A stretch of 64,000 nucleotides of DNA. Origin: Nannobrachium achirus (taxonomy: Eukaryota; Chordata; Actinopteri; Myctophiformes; Myctophidae). The notes under the pieces were generated by a model that saw nothing but the letters and a program-made list of their open reading frames with translations, was not told the origin of the DNA and did no database searches. Positions 1 through 11,224 of the stretch are shown here, piece by piece. Where the stretch lies: the NCBI GenBank assembly GCA_963921795.1, contig OY997650.1, positions 19,025,862 through 19,089,861 on the forward strand. Direction: 5' to 3'. Each line of letters begins with the position of its first letter. The stretch's first letter is position 1. Made by a program: the position numbers and the translations under genes.

Positions 1-40
1 AGAGAGAGAGAGACAGAGAGAGAGAGACAGAGACACAGAT
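1..40. repeat. AG-rich simple repeat
   Basis: An (AG)n run with interspersed ACAG units at the window edge. Its true length is unknown because it is cut by the window start. Confidence 0.9.
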
Positions 41-1500
41 AGAAGAGAGAATGGAAGCAGCAAAGAATTTATATGAGTGGGAGATATTGCAGGGATTAGA
101 GTTTTATACAATGTGCAGTAGACACATACCTCAGCAGTGTCTGTTTGCCTGCGTCATCAGGTGCCTGCAGCGTATCTCCACAAACGGACAAAACTTCACT
201 CATATGGTACTCCACACCAGAGCATTCAACACATTTAGGTCACCAACGAAGGCTGGGGGAATAAACAAACACGAACTCAGCTCTTTCTCAAACAAATACC
301 ACCCTCTCTATAAGTCTGGAATTCCTCAATAGCCTGTCATTACATTCTGGCGAGTTATTTCCCAGTGGTGTCATTACCTGAGACGTCCACGAAACCAAAA
401 CAAAAGGAATGTTTCCCATTTCGTAGACGCTGCTCTCTGCCTACAGCCAGCTGAACATTCACACTGCATTAGCCATAATCAAGCCTCATGTAATTGAACT
501 GCGATTGAGTACAATAACGTCTTTGGAATGCCGGTGTTATCGTTCCACGTGCATTGCTCTCTGATGACTGGCGCCATGATTAACAACACCATGGGGTGTG
601 TTTATCCATTTTCCAGATCTGCTTAGCATTTTTATAACCTGAAATATAGCATTAGCATACGTCTACTCCGTGGCACATTGTTATTTCTTCCTCCAGCACT
701 GGAAAGACATTTGCTTTTCACACTGATGAATTATGAGTACAATTATATATTCCTGTCACAATAACAACAAGCAAGCAAGGTTTGAGTGTTAAAATAACAA
801 TACCAAGTGTGCTGTGAGGAAAATTAGAGGGTAGAAATTGTAGTTCAGAGATTGTTCATGATTCACCAGCAACCAAAACTGAAGAAAGCAACATTCAGGC
901 GTTTGGCTCCTTAACCTGGAAGCCCCCCACTATACCGCCCCCATCTTACAAGCAGTTCCTACCTGAAAGACCCCCAAAATCCCCCCCACAATCATAATAT
1001 TCCCATCTTACATACCAAGCAATTAGTAAAGTGGCTCACTTTCCATTGCAGCCCTGTTGGCTCTCTGCAGCACCCTTGATGGTGCTTGCACGCAGGGCCT
1101 CCTAGTCTCCATAATCTGGGTCAACAATTGACTGTTTATGCAAAGTGTACAAATTGTAGGCAAATTAAAAGCGGGAGAACTAGCCTATTAAAATGCCAGA
1201 CCCATATAGTCCGGGAGCCGTGGGGGTGAACGTGGATTCGCCTGTAAAAGTTTTTTTCTCAACTGATTCTTGTAGCTTGGGGTCACCTCTTAAGGATTCA
1301 AGATGATGACCAGTGATATCCATTGAGCATTTTTTATTATTAATAATAAAAAATCACCATTTGGCTCCCGGACTAATAAGTGATATTTGTTACATGTTTG
1401 GAGGCAAACAAAAAAAGAGTGTGATAGCAGGTATAAGACCAAACCATATGTGCTTTATTTTGACCTTTTAGAAAGACAGGCAAGAGATCAGGTGTAATAT
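41..1500. other. intergenic, no gene seen
   Basis: The only open frame (51-332, +) has no recognisable motif and no splice context. I saw no repeat boundary. The sequence is AT-rich with short pyrimidine tracts. Confidence 0.6.
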
Positions 1501-1505
1501 TATTT

Positions 1506-2735
1506 TGGTAACATTTGCTCATAAGGTACTCCGGATACACGACTCCAGATACACGTAATTAATGCTCAATTAACACCTAATTCATTAATACATCATTTAA
1601 GCATTAATTAATCATGAATTCCTCTTAATTCATCACAAAGTCTTTCAATTCATGTTTATTAATGTTTAATGAAAAACATCCAAGGATGCCACTGGGACGT
1701 ATCATCACTGATGAGGTCGATGGGTGTTTCGGGTCTACCCGGCCGGTGACCCAGCAGGGGTGATCAAGTCCCGACTTACGTCCGAGTAGCCATCCACAAT
1801 CAGTCCTGTTAGGGGAAGATAGGGTCACTCAATCCGCTGCACTGGAAGTACTCTGCGGGACTGGGGGATAAACCACTGGTGTGTGGAAGAACTATGGCTC
1901 TATGGGTTGACTCCTGGCTGGGTCCTCCTACGTCTCACTCTCACCAGGTCCTCTCCTGCTCTCACCAGGTCCAGAACCTGTGTGTTGCACCAGACTCCCG
2001 AATCCAAACATTTCATTCAGCTGCTGCAGGTGGTGGGGCCCGCAAGGGTTGGCCCGCGGTAGAACCGCAAGCTCTACTTGGGGAAAGGTGGGGCTGCAGG
2101 CTCCGCTTGCAGCTTGAATGGCCCTCCTAAAGGCCTCACCGTGGATTTGTTGGGCTTCTTCTTCACGGAAGACACAGGCTGGGGCGCTAACCCATACTGC
2201 TCCCGGGTGCCGTTTACATTCCGGCCATCAACCGACTCTCCGGTGGTCACCAAACTATTCCTGGTTGTCACATAGTCTATTCGTATGAGTCACTATAAAT
2301 AGAACTAATAATGAAAAATAATCACAAGGATGCAACTGGGACGTATCATCAGTGATGTAGCCGGACCTGTGCGTTGCACCAGACTCCCAGTACCAGACAT
2401 TTCATTTGGGAGCGGTGGATTCTTGAGCCGCACTAGTACTGCAGGCTTCACCTGGGCAACGGTGATGCTGCAGGCTCCGCTTGCAGCTTGAATGGCTCCT
2501 AAAGGCTGTGGGTTTGTTGGGCTTCTTCCTCACGGAAGACACAGGCTGGGGCGCCAACCCATACTGCTCCCGGGTGCCGTCTACATTCCGGCTGTCACCC
2601 GTCTCTCTGGTGGTCACCAGATTATTCCTGGTTGTCACATCTATTCCTATGAGTCACTATAAATAAATGATTAAGTGATGCATTAGTTAATCATGAATTA
2701 AGTGTTAATTTACCCCTTATGAGCAAGTGTTACCA
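1506..2735. mobile_element. inverted-repeat element with internal duplicated cassette
   Basis: The left end has GGTAACATTTGCTCATAAGG (from about 1508) and the right end the complement of GGTAACACTTGCTCATAAGG (to about 2729), so the termini are inverted. Next to both are AT-rich runs with ATTAATTAATCATGAATT and its counterpart. Internally, a roughly 200-bp cassette (2074-2275) recurs at 2450-2640, and the sequence GATGCCACTGGGACGTATCA (1684) recurs with one change near 2328. No transposase is present, so this is non-autonomous. The ORFs here are repeat-derived. Confidence 0.65.
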
Positions 2736-3338
2736 TTATTTTGTATGTAATGTTTTACCTTTATTCATCCAGGATAGGTTCACTGTGCATGGATAATGCT
2801 CTTTTTCAGCAAAGCCCTGCTTCAAATCCATATTATGGTTAGCCACATCTACTTGTCCAGTACAACCACAGCCTTGTACTGTCAGCCACTGAGCAGTGGT
2901 TATTGGTTAAGTGCCTTGCTCACGGACATTTCAACAGCCGGCATTGAACCGCAAAGCTCTTTCCTACCAGTTCCTGGGATCGAACCAGCAACCTTTTGGT
3001 CACAAGCATACTCCTTATTATATTATAGTAACAACAATAATATATTTTATTTGTTAAAGTACATTACAGTTGACTCAATTAATCTCAAAGAGCTGCAGAG
3101 TAAAAAAGAATGGTCTAAAAAACTGAACAAAAACAAAAAACATTGGCATAAAATCCAACAAGGAATAAAAGTAGTAAAAAATAATATTAAAAGCATCAAT
3201 ACTCTGTGGTGCTCTCAGGTGGTCAGGGAGAGTATTCCACAGATGAGGAGTAGTGGAGCAGAAGGCCCATCTGTGGATTCACTAATGGGTCAAAAGTGAG
3301 ATTTTGCATTTAGTTCTCCTGAGGAGATGAGGAGCGAG

Positions 3339-3782
3339 TAGTCTCGCGAGGCCAGACTGTTGCCTCCGCGATTTGGTCAAATGCTCCCGGCATACAGTCT
3401 GGCAAACGGAAATAGAAACGATGAGTGCGAGATAAAGCGGATGTGACGCAACCGCTCCCTTGGTGCAGTAGCAATAACATGTCCGACCTACTGGAAGCCT
3501 GTCTCCTTTCAATATTTCGGGGGGTGTTATTTCGTCTTTCTCTGGTGTTATTGGTGTTACTTTCATGATGTTTTCAAACGTTTTCTTAAACTATACACCC
3601 ATAACAAGAATAGGCTGCTCGAATGACTTTGCCTGAGCTATTGTGTTTCTGTTATGTTTCCAATGGGACTACAGTTCAGTGCAGCAGTGGCTACTTCTGA
3701 TACTCGCCGTTCGGGAGCTGCCGTTCCAGACTCTATATAGCATTCGGAGATTGTGGAATAGTTGTCTGGCTACGCGAGACTA
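3339..3782. mobile_element. short TIR element
   Basis: Left TAGTCTCGCGAGGCCAGAC and right GTCTGGCTACGCGAGACTA are inverted copies with one or two mismatches. There is no coding capacity. An 8-bp direct duplication is not clean (GGAGCGAG versus GGGGAGAG). Confidence 0.5.
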
Positions 3783-3890
3783 GGGGAGAGACAGCCGCTG
3801 GCCGACTAGGGAGCGAGTGAAAGGAGAACGCGTGTGATGTGTTCGTATTTTCGTATTTCCTCTACCCTCTGTAGGACTGGACATTGCCGT

Positions 3891-4250
3891 AGGCGCTCGG
3901 GTGGTGCAGTGGTAAAGTCCCTGCCCACCACCACAGAGGTTGTGGGTTCGAATCCACTGTAGCGCAACCGGGAATGTCGGGCATCTGTGAGAACACAATT
4001 AGCCCGTGTTCGGGGGAGGGTAGCCGGACAGGAAGGTGATACTGGTCATTGCATGTATTCCTACAGGCTGGGGCGGCACCTGTCAGCAGGGAGTGTTGGA
4101 GTAGGATGAAAGCTCTACATCCTCCTGGTGGGGATTCTTCACTGGCAGGTGAATCAGTAGGATACAGCAGTGACAATACAGAAATGAGTGTGGGGAGGAA
4201 TTGGTATAACGACTAAATCGTGGCGAAGAAGGGGTAAAATAATTTAAAAA
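3891..4250 (+). mobile_element. tRNA-derived SINE
   Basis: An internal Pol III promoter is visible: A box TGGTGCAGTGG (3902-3912) and a perfect B box GGTTCGAATCC (3945-3955). The body runs to an A-rich 3' end (AAAATAATTTAAAAAAA near 4238). It has no CCA end and no clean cloverleaf, so it is not a functional tRNA gene. Confidence 0.75.
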
Positions 4251-4287
4251 AAGGACATCCCCCCTATATTGAAGAGGAAGATATAAG

Positions 4288-4560
4288 TGGTAGCTCAGTC
4301 AGTAGAGCTCTCGCCTTTGAACCACAAAAGGTCATGTGTTCGATTTTGGGCATCGCCAACTCAGCATATGAGTATCACGGCTTGGGTGCGGCAAGTCGTG
4401 CGGTAAGTATTGGGAGCTGATGATACGGTAGGTGTGGGGCTTCACCTCAGCAATCCATCTCCCAGGGGTCTAGCTAGCGCATTGTAACAGGGACAGCCTC
4501 CTGCATTATCGGCTGATACCGACAATAAGCCTCTGCCGACCGACTTAAGGTATGATTGAA
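4288..4560 (+). mobile_element. tRNA-derived SINE, decayed
   Basis: GGTAGCTCAGTCAGTAGAGC (from 4288) is an A-box-containing tRNA-like head, and TGTTCGATTTT (4337-4347) is a degenerate B box. The 3' boundary is unclear; a pyrimidine-rich tract follows. Confidence 0.6.
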
Positions 4561-4680
4561 CTTTGTCGGGTGCTTATCTTCAGACTTTCTCCTTCACCTT
4601 CTTTCTCCAATCTCCTTCTACTTAATTCCCCATAAATTCAGCAGTATGGAGGAGGGCAATTAACTTTGTGTTTGTGTGTA

Positions 4681-4752
4681 AGAGAGAGAGAGAGAGCGGG
4701 AGAGGGAGCGAGAGTGGGAGTAAGAGAGACAGAGAGGGAGGGAGGGAGACAG
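4681..4752. repeat. GA-rich simple repeat
   Basis: An imperfect (GA)n/(GGGA)n tract. The minus-strand ORF across it is an artefact of low complexity. Confidence 0.8.
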
Positions 4753-5279
4753 AAATAGCTGAGGGTGTGTAGGCCGAGCTCTGACCACTGGCATGCATGA
4801 GGAAGCAGCCTCCATTCCACAGGCCAGCGTATGGTTTAGAAACGCTATGGAGCGCACAGCTCCGCGGCCCACTCTGCTATTCTGGGCCACTCTGCCACTG
4901 TGGTGGCTTTCACTCAGCAACCACACAAATAAAGTATGAGAGCAAAGAAACATGAGAAACTTTGAGCTTCAAGCGAGATGGGGAGGAGATTCACTGCTCA
5001 TTGTTATTTTGTTTTTGTGGGTTTTTTCTCTTGCTGTTTGCTATCATGTTTTTTTTTCTCCCCCTCTGTGATTTATGGAGCATAGAGCATTACCAGCACA
5101 AAGACACATCCTGCTGTGGTTCATGATGCGAAGCCTGCAGAGCTATAGTTCAGGCAGACAACTCAAAGGAGCGCCAATTCCTGATCAGCTGATCAGTCAC
5201 ATGCTCACTCCATCTGATTGGAGCGGGCTATTTAAACCTCCCTCATCACAGCTTTGTGCTTGCTGCTGCTCTGCTATGC

Positions 5280-5696
5280 CAGTGGTTCTCAACCTGTGGG
5301 TCGGGACGGTCCCCAAATTATTTTGGTGGGGTCCCCAGATGAATAATTAATGTGAAACATTGTTTTCTCTCTCAACAGTAAACAAACCAGCATAAAGTTT
5401 AAGTGTATAGAGAGTATCTGCACATTTCTAAAGTGACAATTTAAGGACTTTTTTATACAGTACCTCTCAAATGACAAATTAAACGTTGGCCAAATTGTCT
5501 ACATGCACAGCGCCTCGCGTTGCGAGACGTTGTGAGCATGTAGATCGTCTATTTTCACAATAGAACCGTGTTAGACAAAATGTAATGCCTCAACTCTTAG
5601 TTCTCTTCAGTGTGGGGGGGGGGGGGGGGGGGTTCAAACATGATTAAAAACATGATTATTTTGGGGGTCGCGGCCTGAAAAAGTTGAGAATCACTG
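5280..5696. mobile_element. hAT-like MITE
   Basis: CAGTGGTTCTCAACCTG at the left and the inverted AGTTGAGAATCACTG at the right are typical hAT-type termini. The flanking octamers TGCTATGC (5272-5279) and TGCTCTAC (5697-5704) agree at 6 of 8 positions. It contains a G homopolymer (about 5615-5632) and one copy of the recurrent palindrome (5495-5556). No transposase. Confidence 0.75.
5495..5556. repeat. recurrent palindrome, copy 1
   Basis: TCTACATGCACAGCG pairs with a right arm GTTGTGAGCATGTAGATCGT. It is a divergent member lying inside the hAT-like MITE at 5280-5696. Confidence 0.75.
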
Positions 5697-5971
5697 TGCT
5701 CTACTGCTACTTTGAGCTCAGTTATTTGTGCTCCCACCACCACCCCAGCATCCACCTGTGGGCTCTGCTTCTAGTGTATATGATTTCCTTATGGGGGTCT
5801 ATTTCATTCTCTGTAAAATTTATTTGGCAAATTATTTTTGCCAAATATTTCATGCTTACAGGGGATGAATTAAATGACAGAGAGCCGTTCAGTTTAAGAT
5901 GTCATATTATTGTATGACACCATATGTTCATTTTCAAATTGCCAGAGGACCATTATCTTCAAATCCTTTTT

Positions 5972-6092
5972 CTGCATGCTGAGTGCCAAGCAGGAGGCAC
6001 TGGGTCCCATTTTCCAGTCTTTGGTATGACTCGGCTGGGGTTCGAACCCCGACCTCCCACTCTAACCACAAGGCCACTGAGCGGGTTCAAAG
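5972..6092 (-). mobile_element. tRNA-derived SINE fragment
   Basis: On the minus strand, a B box GGTTCGAACCC (6038-6048) follows GGCCTTGTGGTTAGAGTG, and the tail reads CCTGCTTGGCACTCAGCAT. The same head and tail occur at 51054-51190 on the + strand, so the two define one family. Confidence 0.7.
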
Positions 6093-6872
6093 GAGGACCA
6101 GTCACCAGACACATTCACATCTGATGCCACTCTGTGCATGACCTCACAAAACTGAAGCACGAGCCATAGAGGCATTAAAAAGCCTGGTGAAGTAAAAGTA
6201 AAACATACAAAGACTGTGAAAGTAGGCTCATACTGTAGTTGAATATCTATTCATGCAAAATAAATAAAACATTCAGCAAATCTCTGTTACACTATAACGC
6301 TGTTATTGGTGATGTGCACATGCAGACGAACAGCCAGCCTGTATACCGTAGTGTGGCTTTGCCAGTGAATGTCATATTGCGATTTGTGAGGCTTTGTTCA
6401 CCAACAGCAGACATACTGTAATAACGTTGTTCAGGTCAAGGACCCCTCAGATGAGAGAGAGATGAAGCAGCCAAGCAGGGACCCCCCTACATGCTGTATA
6501 AAATTGAATGGTCAGATTGAAAATTCCAAAGATGATTAAAAATAGGTTAGGCTTTCTCATATGCAAGCTTGCTCCTTATTTATTTAGTTGCGATATCTTC
6601 TGTGTGTACATTAATTCAGATAAGTGTTACAACCTCTATCCTAATGTGCTTAACAATACATATTCCCGCCCACCTGAGGTGGAGCTCTGTCTAGTGTTTT
6701 GTCATATGTAATTACTGTATGATGCTTGAGTCTATACATAATGTACTGTAACTACCAAGAAAGACAACTGACTCAGGTGACCGGTCAACATGCACAGCGT
6801 CTACAGATTATCATGATTACTGCTTATATTCCCATCCAGACATACTGTATGCAGAGCCATTAGTGTCTACCT

Positions 6873-7351
6873 CAGGGGTGGGCAACTTTGATGGTGGCAA
6901 GGGCCACTATATTTTCACCTTCACTCCAGAGGGCCACATACACATTGCATATTGCTACATTCTACTTTGTCATTCTAGTATCTTGTACAAAAGAAGCAAA
7001 AATAGCAGATCTACAAGCTCAAAACGCATCACGCTGCGATGCGTTTTGAGCTTGTAGATTGGCTATGTTTGCTTCTTTTGAATTGGAATGCTGTAGTTAT
7101 ATACTCATGTTAACTTTATGAACCTAAATACAAATACATTGGACATAAAAAAAACAACAACATTTGAATAGCCTACTACTATAATAGTCATTAAGCTACT
7201 AAGATAGACTGACGGAATTAAAGCAGGTCATGTTTGGAATTGTAACAGCTGAAATCAATAATATATTAGTATTCCGGTATTAACCTGTGGGCCGCATTAA
7301 GTGAAGGTGGGGGCCGCATGTGGTCCCCGGGCCGCCAGTTGCCCATGTATG
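6873..7351 (+). mobile_element. hAT-like MITE carrying a 94-bp palindrome
   Basis: It starts CAGGGGTGGGCAACTTTGAT and ends GGCCGCCAGTTGCCC. The flanking octamers GTCTACCT (6865-6872) and GTCTAGCT (7352-7359) match at 7 of 8 positions. A second full copy in opposite orientation lies at about 20981-21480. Both carry the recurrent palindrome at the same internal position. Confidence 0.85.
6988..7081. repeat. recurrent palindrome, copy 2 (94 bp)
   Basis: The core AGATCTACAAGCTCAAAACG pairs with its complement. The stem extends outwards through CAAAAGAAGCAAAAATAGC on the left and GCTATGTTTGCTTCTTTTG on the right, giving about 45-bp arms with few mismatches. Confidence 0.92.
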
Positions 7352-7407
7352 GTCTAGCTCAAAGTGATAAACCTTTTTAGAAACCCACACCAATAAGCAA
7401 TATGCGC

Positions 7408-7411
<4 letters not shown>

Positions 7412-7490
<79 letters not shown>
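7412..7490. repeat. (GT)n microsatellite
   Basis: About 40 uninterrupted GT units, continuing into a short GCGT-rich stretch. All ORFs here are dinucleotide artefacts. Confidence 0.98.
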
Positions 7491-7495
<5 letters not shown>

Positions 7496-7839
7496 CGTGC
7501 GCGTGCGTGTGTGGAGTTCATGGAGCTATCTATATCTGTGTGTTCCTCAGTCACCCACTGCTCATCCACTGGAGCATCTCAAATTCAATGATAGTTCTTT
7601 AGGCGCCACCTGCTGGCCACGTTTGGCCTAAAACAAGAAAATGCCAGGACAGGTGTTGCTGTACATAGACATAAAAAGGTAGACGCCTCCTTCGGCTTCG
7701 GGCGTCCGTCTTGGAAGATAGGCCATTTTTAAGGCAAGCTTCCACACGTGCGTCACAGAAGGGGACATTCGGTAGCCAGTAGGTCAATGAGATGCGGGAC
7801 GGGACTCCTTTTTCACTTCCTCCTATCCTGTTTGACGGG

Positions 7840-7992
7840 CAGAGATGGGCAGTATTTGAAATACATGTATTTGAAATACGTATTTGAAATACCTTTTTTG
7901 TCTTTCAAAATACAAAAAAGTATATCAAATAGTATTTCAAAATACAAAAAAAGTATTTCAAATACATGTATTTAAAATACTGCCCATCTCTG
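7840..7992. mobile_element. 153-bp near-perfect palindromic hAT-like MITE
   Basis: The ends CAGAGATGGGCAGTATTT and AATACTGCCCATCTCTG are inverted, and nearly the whole element folds back through GTATTTGAAATAC-type repeats. A perfect 8-bp target-site duplication TTGACGGG flanks it (7832-7839 and 7993-8000). Confidence 0.92.
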
Positions 7993-8920
7993 TTGACGGG
8001 TCGATCCAATGAACAGTGGCGGAAGAGGTATCTAGCTTTTTATATCTGTGCTGTAGGACTTGTCACATACATCAAATGCAACACAGAGAGAGTTGTTGTT
8101 GAAGCTGTGACATAACTACATTAATTTTGGGAGAAATTATGGAGTTAAAACCAGCTTAATGGTGAAAGATGTCCTATTGGAGTCAAGATCGTTGTCCCCA
8201 GTTTTATTTTAATGCAGATGCATAAAAATAAATGTATAACTCGGTCAGAGAGTTAAGTGTGTATCTGCTGCGGTTAATGTTAGGGGAAGGAAGGGGACAT
8301 GCAACAAATTGCAATGCTGCAATGCCCAAACTTTACCAAAACCAACTCTCTCTGTGCATGCGTGCGTGCGGGTGTGTGACAACATAACTAGTTATTCATT
8401 GCTTAATCTGAACCTGTAAATACTGGGGCCGGACAAAGTCGAAGGCCATCAATGAGTGGGGGTTGTTTTTTTGAAGGTGTTGTTCAGGACTGTGAGCTTT
8501 TCATTAAAAGATAAAACTGCTGTGGTCTGTTTAGGGAAAGAGTGTGCACGTGCGTGCACGCGTTGCATGCATGTATACGAGAGAGAGGAGGAGGGGGGGG
8601 GGGGGTAATATCACAGGACAGGGTGCTCTCACAGAAATTTAGCACAAGCATGGCATGATGCATATCTGCTGCTAGAGGAATGCAAGGCCGCTGGCTGCTA
8701 TGAGTCACATCGAGTCCCTGAACAACTGGAGCGTATAGAGATAGCAGAGAGGGAGGGAAGGGAATCAACTCGGGCCCCTAATGGCTCGCTGCCAATAAAG
8801 AACAATGTTGTCCACAGGAGGGCCACTAAGCCAAAAGTCACAGTGAGGTCTGTGATGTAATGCAGTTGTCCCCATTGAAACCTTTTATCATGGAGACTCA
8901 ACCCGGGACCCAAACAAATG

Positions 8921-8960
8921 AAAATAGCTGATCTACAACCTCGCTAGATCTGCTATTTCT
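8921..8960. repeat. recurrent palindrome, copy 3, short
   Basis: AAAATAGCTGATCTACAACC is followed by a right arm AGATCTGCTATTTC; the middle is deleted. Confidence 0.7.
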
Positions 8961-9039
8961 GCTACAGATTATGTTTTTTAAATATGTGGAAATTCATTGA
9001 TTTCTTTTATTTTTTGTATGGAAATTCATTTGAACATTT

Positions 9040-9068
9040 TTTAACGTGTTCCTTCCACGCGCTACGTC
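9040..9068 (+). mobile_element. SINE fragment, left part (interrupted by hAT insertion)
   Basis: The body sequence GTGTTCCTTCCACGCGCTAC matches the SINE at 25640-26140 (on its minus strand) and a copy near 59700. It continues at 10675 after the inserted hAT element. Confidence 0.75.
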
Positions 9069-10268
9069 CAGGGCCGTGCTTACCATACAGGCAAAATAGG
9101 CAGCCGCCTGGGGCCCCCTCACAGCCTGGGGGCCTCATGAGATTATTATTATTATTTTATTTTTTTACCAACATGGCCATCAGGGGGCCCCAGTTGAGCT
9201 CTCAACTGTGAGACAGAGAACAGTTGAAGTGAGGGTGAGGGTTAACATTAGCTCATTAGAATCTGAAAAGAGCGTGGCTCTCAAAGGTGTGACCAGAGAA
9301 CAATGGTCCTGATTACCCAAGCGGTTCTTTTGTGTCTGTTCTGTGATGTCACGTACATTACTTTAACTTTAAGAAGGATCGATGCAGGGAATGGATACAT
9401 TATTTCTAAAGTGTGTGTATATATTTATATTTAAAAAAAGTTTTGAGGCCCCCCATATTTATATATACATATAATATGTGTATCAATTCCATTTCATTTT
9501 GGGGGCCCCAGATAGTTTGAAGTGGGGCCCGGGATGAGATCAATATAAAAGAAGGGTAAAAAGGGCCTTAACATGAAATGTGATGTTTAACTTGAAATAC
9601 TTTCACAGGGTTTACTGGGGCTTCTTAAAGATGGCGCATAGTTTGCGCATAGTTTGTATACTGTTTATTTATATTTAACATTTTGAGGGGCCCAAATATA
9701 TCCATTTGGGGCCTCTCAATCTCTCAAACATGAGTTATCGTCAAATATAAATAAACAGTAAAAAGGCCCTTAACATAGTCATGTAATGTATGTGTTTAAC
9801 TTCGAATGGATATGTATAGCCTTAACCCACTGACTGTCCTGTGAGACAAACTTTGTCTTTGAAAACCACTGCAAAACATGCACTTAAAAGTTATTCTTAT
9901 TATAATTAAGTTTTTTTTAAACACTATAAGTAATAACACTGATTATCTGAAAAGAGCTTTAATGTCACAAGTTACTTTAGTCTCCTTAAAAATATAAACA
10001 AAATTTATACTGTATATATTTATATTTACGTTACGTTACGTTTTGAGGGCCCCCAAATTCATTTGGTGCCCCACCAGCTCTCAAACTCAAGCTCTCAATA
10101 CCCTCATATATAAATAGTAAAAGGGCCCTTAACAAAAGGCTGTTAACATGGTCATGTAATGTAATGTTTAACTCAGTATTCTTATTCTTATTACTTTACC
10201 TGTCCTGTGTAAGTTGCTTCTGGTGAGAGAAGTTGAAGCTCATCCTTTATCTTCTATATGTCAAACAT

Positions 10269-10400
10269 TGTGGCCATCCATAGCTGAGTGGTTAGTGAGC
10301 CTGCCAAGGGAACCAGATCCCTGGTTGTCACAGGTACGATTCCAGGCCAGGTTAGCAATGTGTTGCAGTGTCCCTGAGTAAAACACCCAACCCCTGTTTT
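10269..10400 (+). mobile_element. tRNA-like SINE segment nested in the hAT element
   Basis: TAGCTGAGTGGTTAG resembles an A box and GGTACGATTCC a degenerate B box at tRNA-like spacing. The head resembles a class II (Leu/Ser-like) tRNA. The flanks are the host element. Confidence 0.5.
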
Positions 10401-10475
10401 CTCCCTCCTCCTCTTATTATTTTCTCTGGAATTCTTTTGAAAAAGTGCTAGAGTTTATAGGCTATTAAACTTGTG

Positions 10476-10482
<7 letters not shown>

Positions 10483-10519
<37 letters not shown>
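10483..10519. repeat. (TA)n microsatellite
   Basis: A perfect TA run of about 18 units. Confidence 0.95.
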
Positions 10520-10523
<4 letters not shown>

Positions 10524-10674
10524 ATAATTAAAAGCTAAAATATAGGAAACAAAACATAAGGGAGTATTTATTCGCGACCCCTAGAAATTGGTCTGCGACC
10601 CGCATATGGCTCCCGACCCAGGGGCCTCAAACTGGGGTTTGCCTGGGGCCTCCAAATCACTAAGCACGGCCCTG

Positions 10675-10865
10675 GCTACGTCCATCCCGGGGAAAATCCC
10701 CCCTGTCAGGTGAAAAGAAACAACTTGGACTACTCATGCATTGAGGTCAGTCCATTGTCTCCCCAGGCGCGGCAGAGGGAGAGCAGAGCCCAGGATTACA
10801 TAGGCAATTGGAACTGGGTGAAAATGGGTTGCAAAATCGTGGGATAAAAATTATACAAAAATTAT
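10675..10865 (+). mobile_element. SINE fragment, right part with 3' tail
   Basis: It matches the 3' body of the SINE at 25640-26140: CTGTCAGGTGAAAAGAA, GAGGTCAGTCC, and the tail GGATTACATAGGCAATTGG and GGGTGAAAA, then AT-rich repeats. Confidence 0.75.
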
Positions 10866-11165
10866 TAATTATTATTAATTATTTTGAAAATCTTTTTAAA
10901 TAATCTTTAGGAAACGACAATTGCTATTTACTCTTGACCAATAAAAATGGGTTTGTGACCCCAAAATGGATCCCGACCCATTGTTTGGGAAATTCCGATC
11001 CATACACCTTATAAATTATTTCCTCATTGAGCCTCATTTATACTCATGTAGCTTAGCTTGGTTCCTGCACAGTAAAATCCTCAGTGTTCATTTATCCATA
11101 TACAACTCAGTCAGAGTTTAAAAACATTACAAAAATAGGACCCTGGGACACTCTTGCACAGAGTC

Positions 11166-11167
<2 letters not shown>

Positions 11168-11208
<41 letters not shown>

Positions 11209-11224
11209 TATATATATATATATA
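11168..11224. repeat. (TA)n microsatellite
   Basis: A TA run interrupted once by CAG. Confidence 0.95.

Larger units (their letters stand above)
9069..10674. mobile_element. 1.6-kb hAT-like non-autonomous element with perfect TSD
   Basis: It begins CAGGGCCGTGCTTACC and ends with the inverted TAAGCACGGCCCTG. A perfect octamer GCTACGTC flanks it (9061-9068 and 10675-10682). Three internal degenerate repeats of about 300-400 bp each contain AAAAGGGCCCTTAACA-like and TTTTGAGGGGCCC-like motifs. A tRNA-like segment (10269-10400) and a (TA)n run (10483-10519) lie inside. No transposase ORF. Confidence 0.9.

Noticed and set aside
2796..3299. 167-residue ORF, longest in the 5' flank apart from repeats
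   Set aside because: No start context, no recognisable domain; the sequence around 2900-3000 resembles a dispersed repeat.
3891..3960. Possible functional tRNA gene
   Set aside because: A and B boxes are good but the cloverleaf does not close and the sequence continues into a SINE body; same for 4288, 5972, 10269, 25640, 43178 and 51054.
6873..7351. Autonomous hAT transposase
   Set aside because: No element in the window has a DDE/hAT catalytic ORF; all appear non-autonomous.
7354..7631. Long VCVCVC / THTHTH reading frames over the GT microsatellite (also at 17809-18103, 37326-37631, 49090-49397, 52006-52528)
   Set aside because: They are dinucleotide repeats open in several frames; no protein beyond the repeat.
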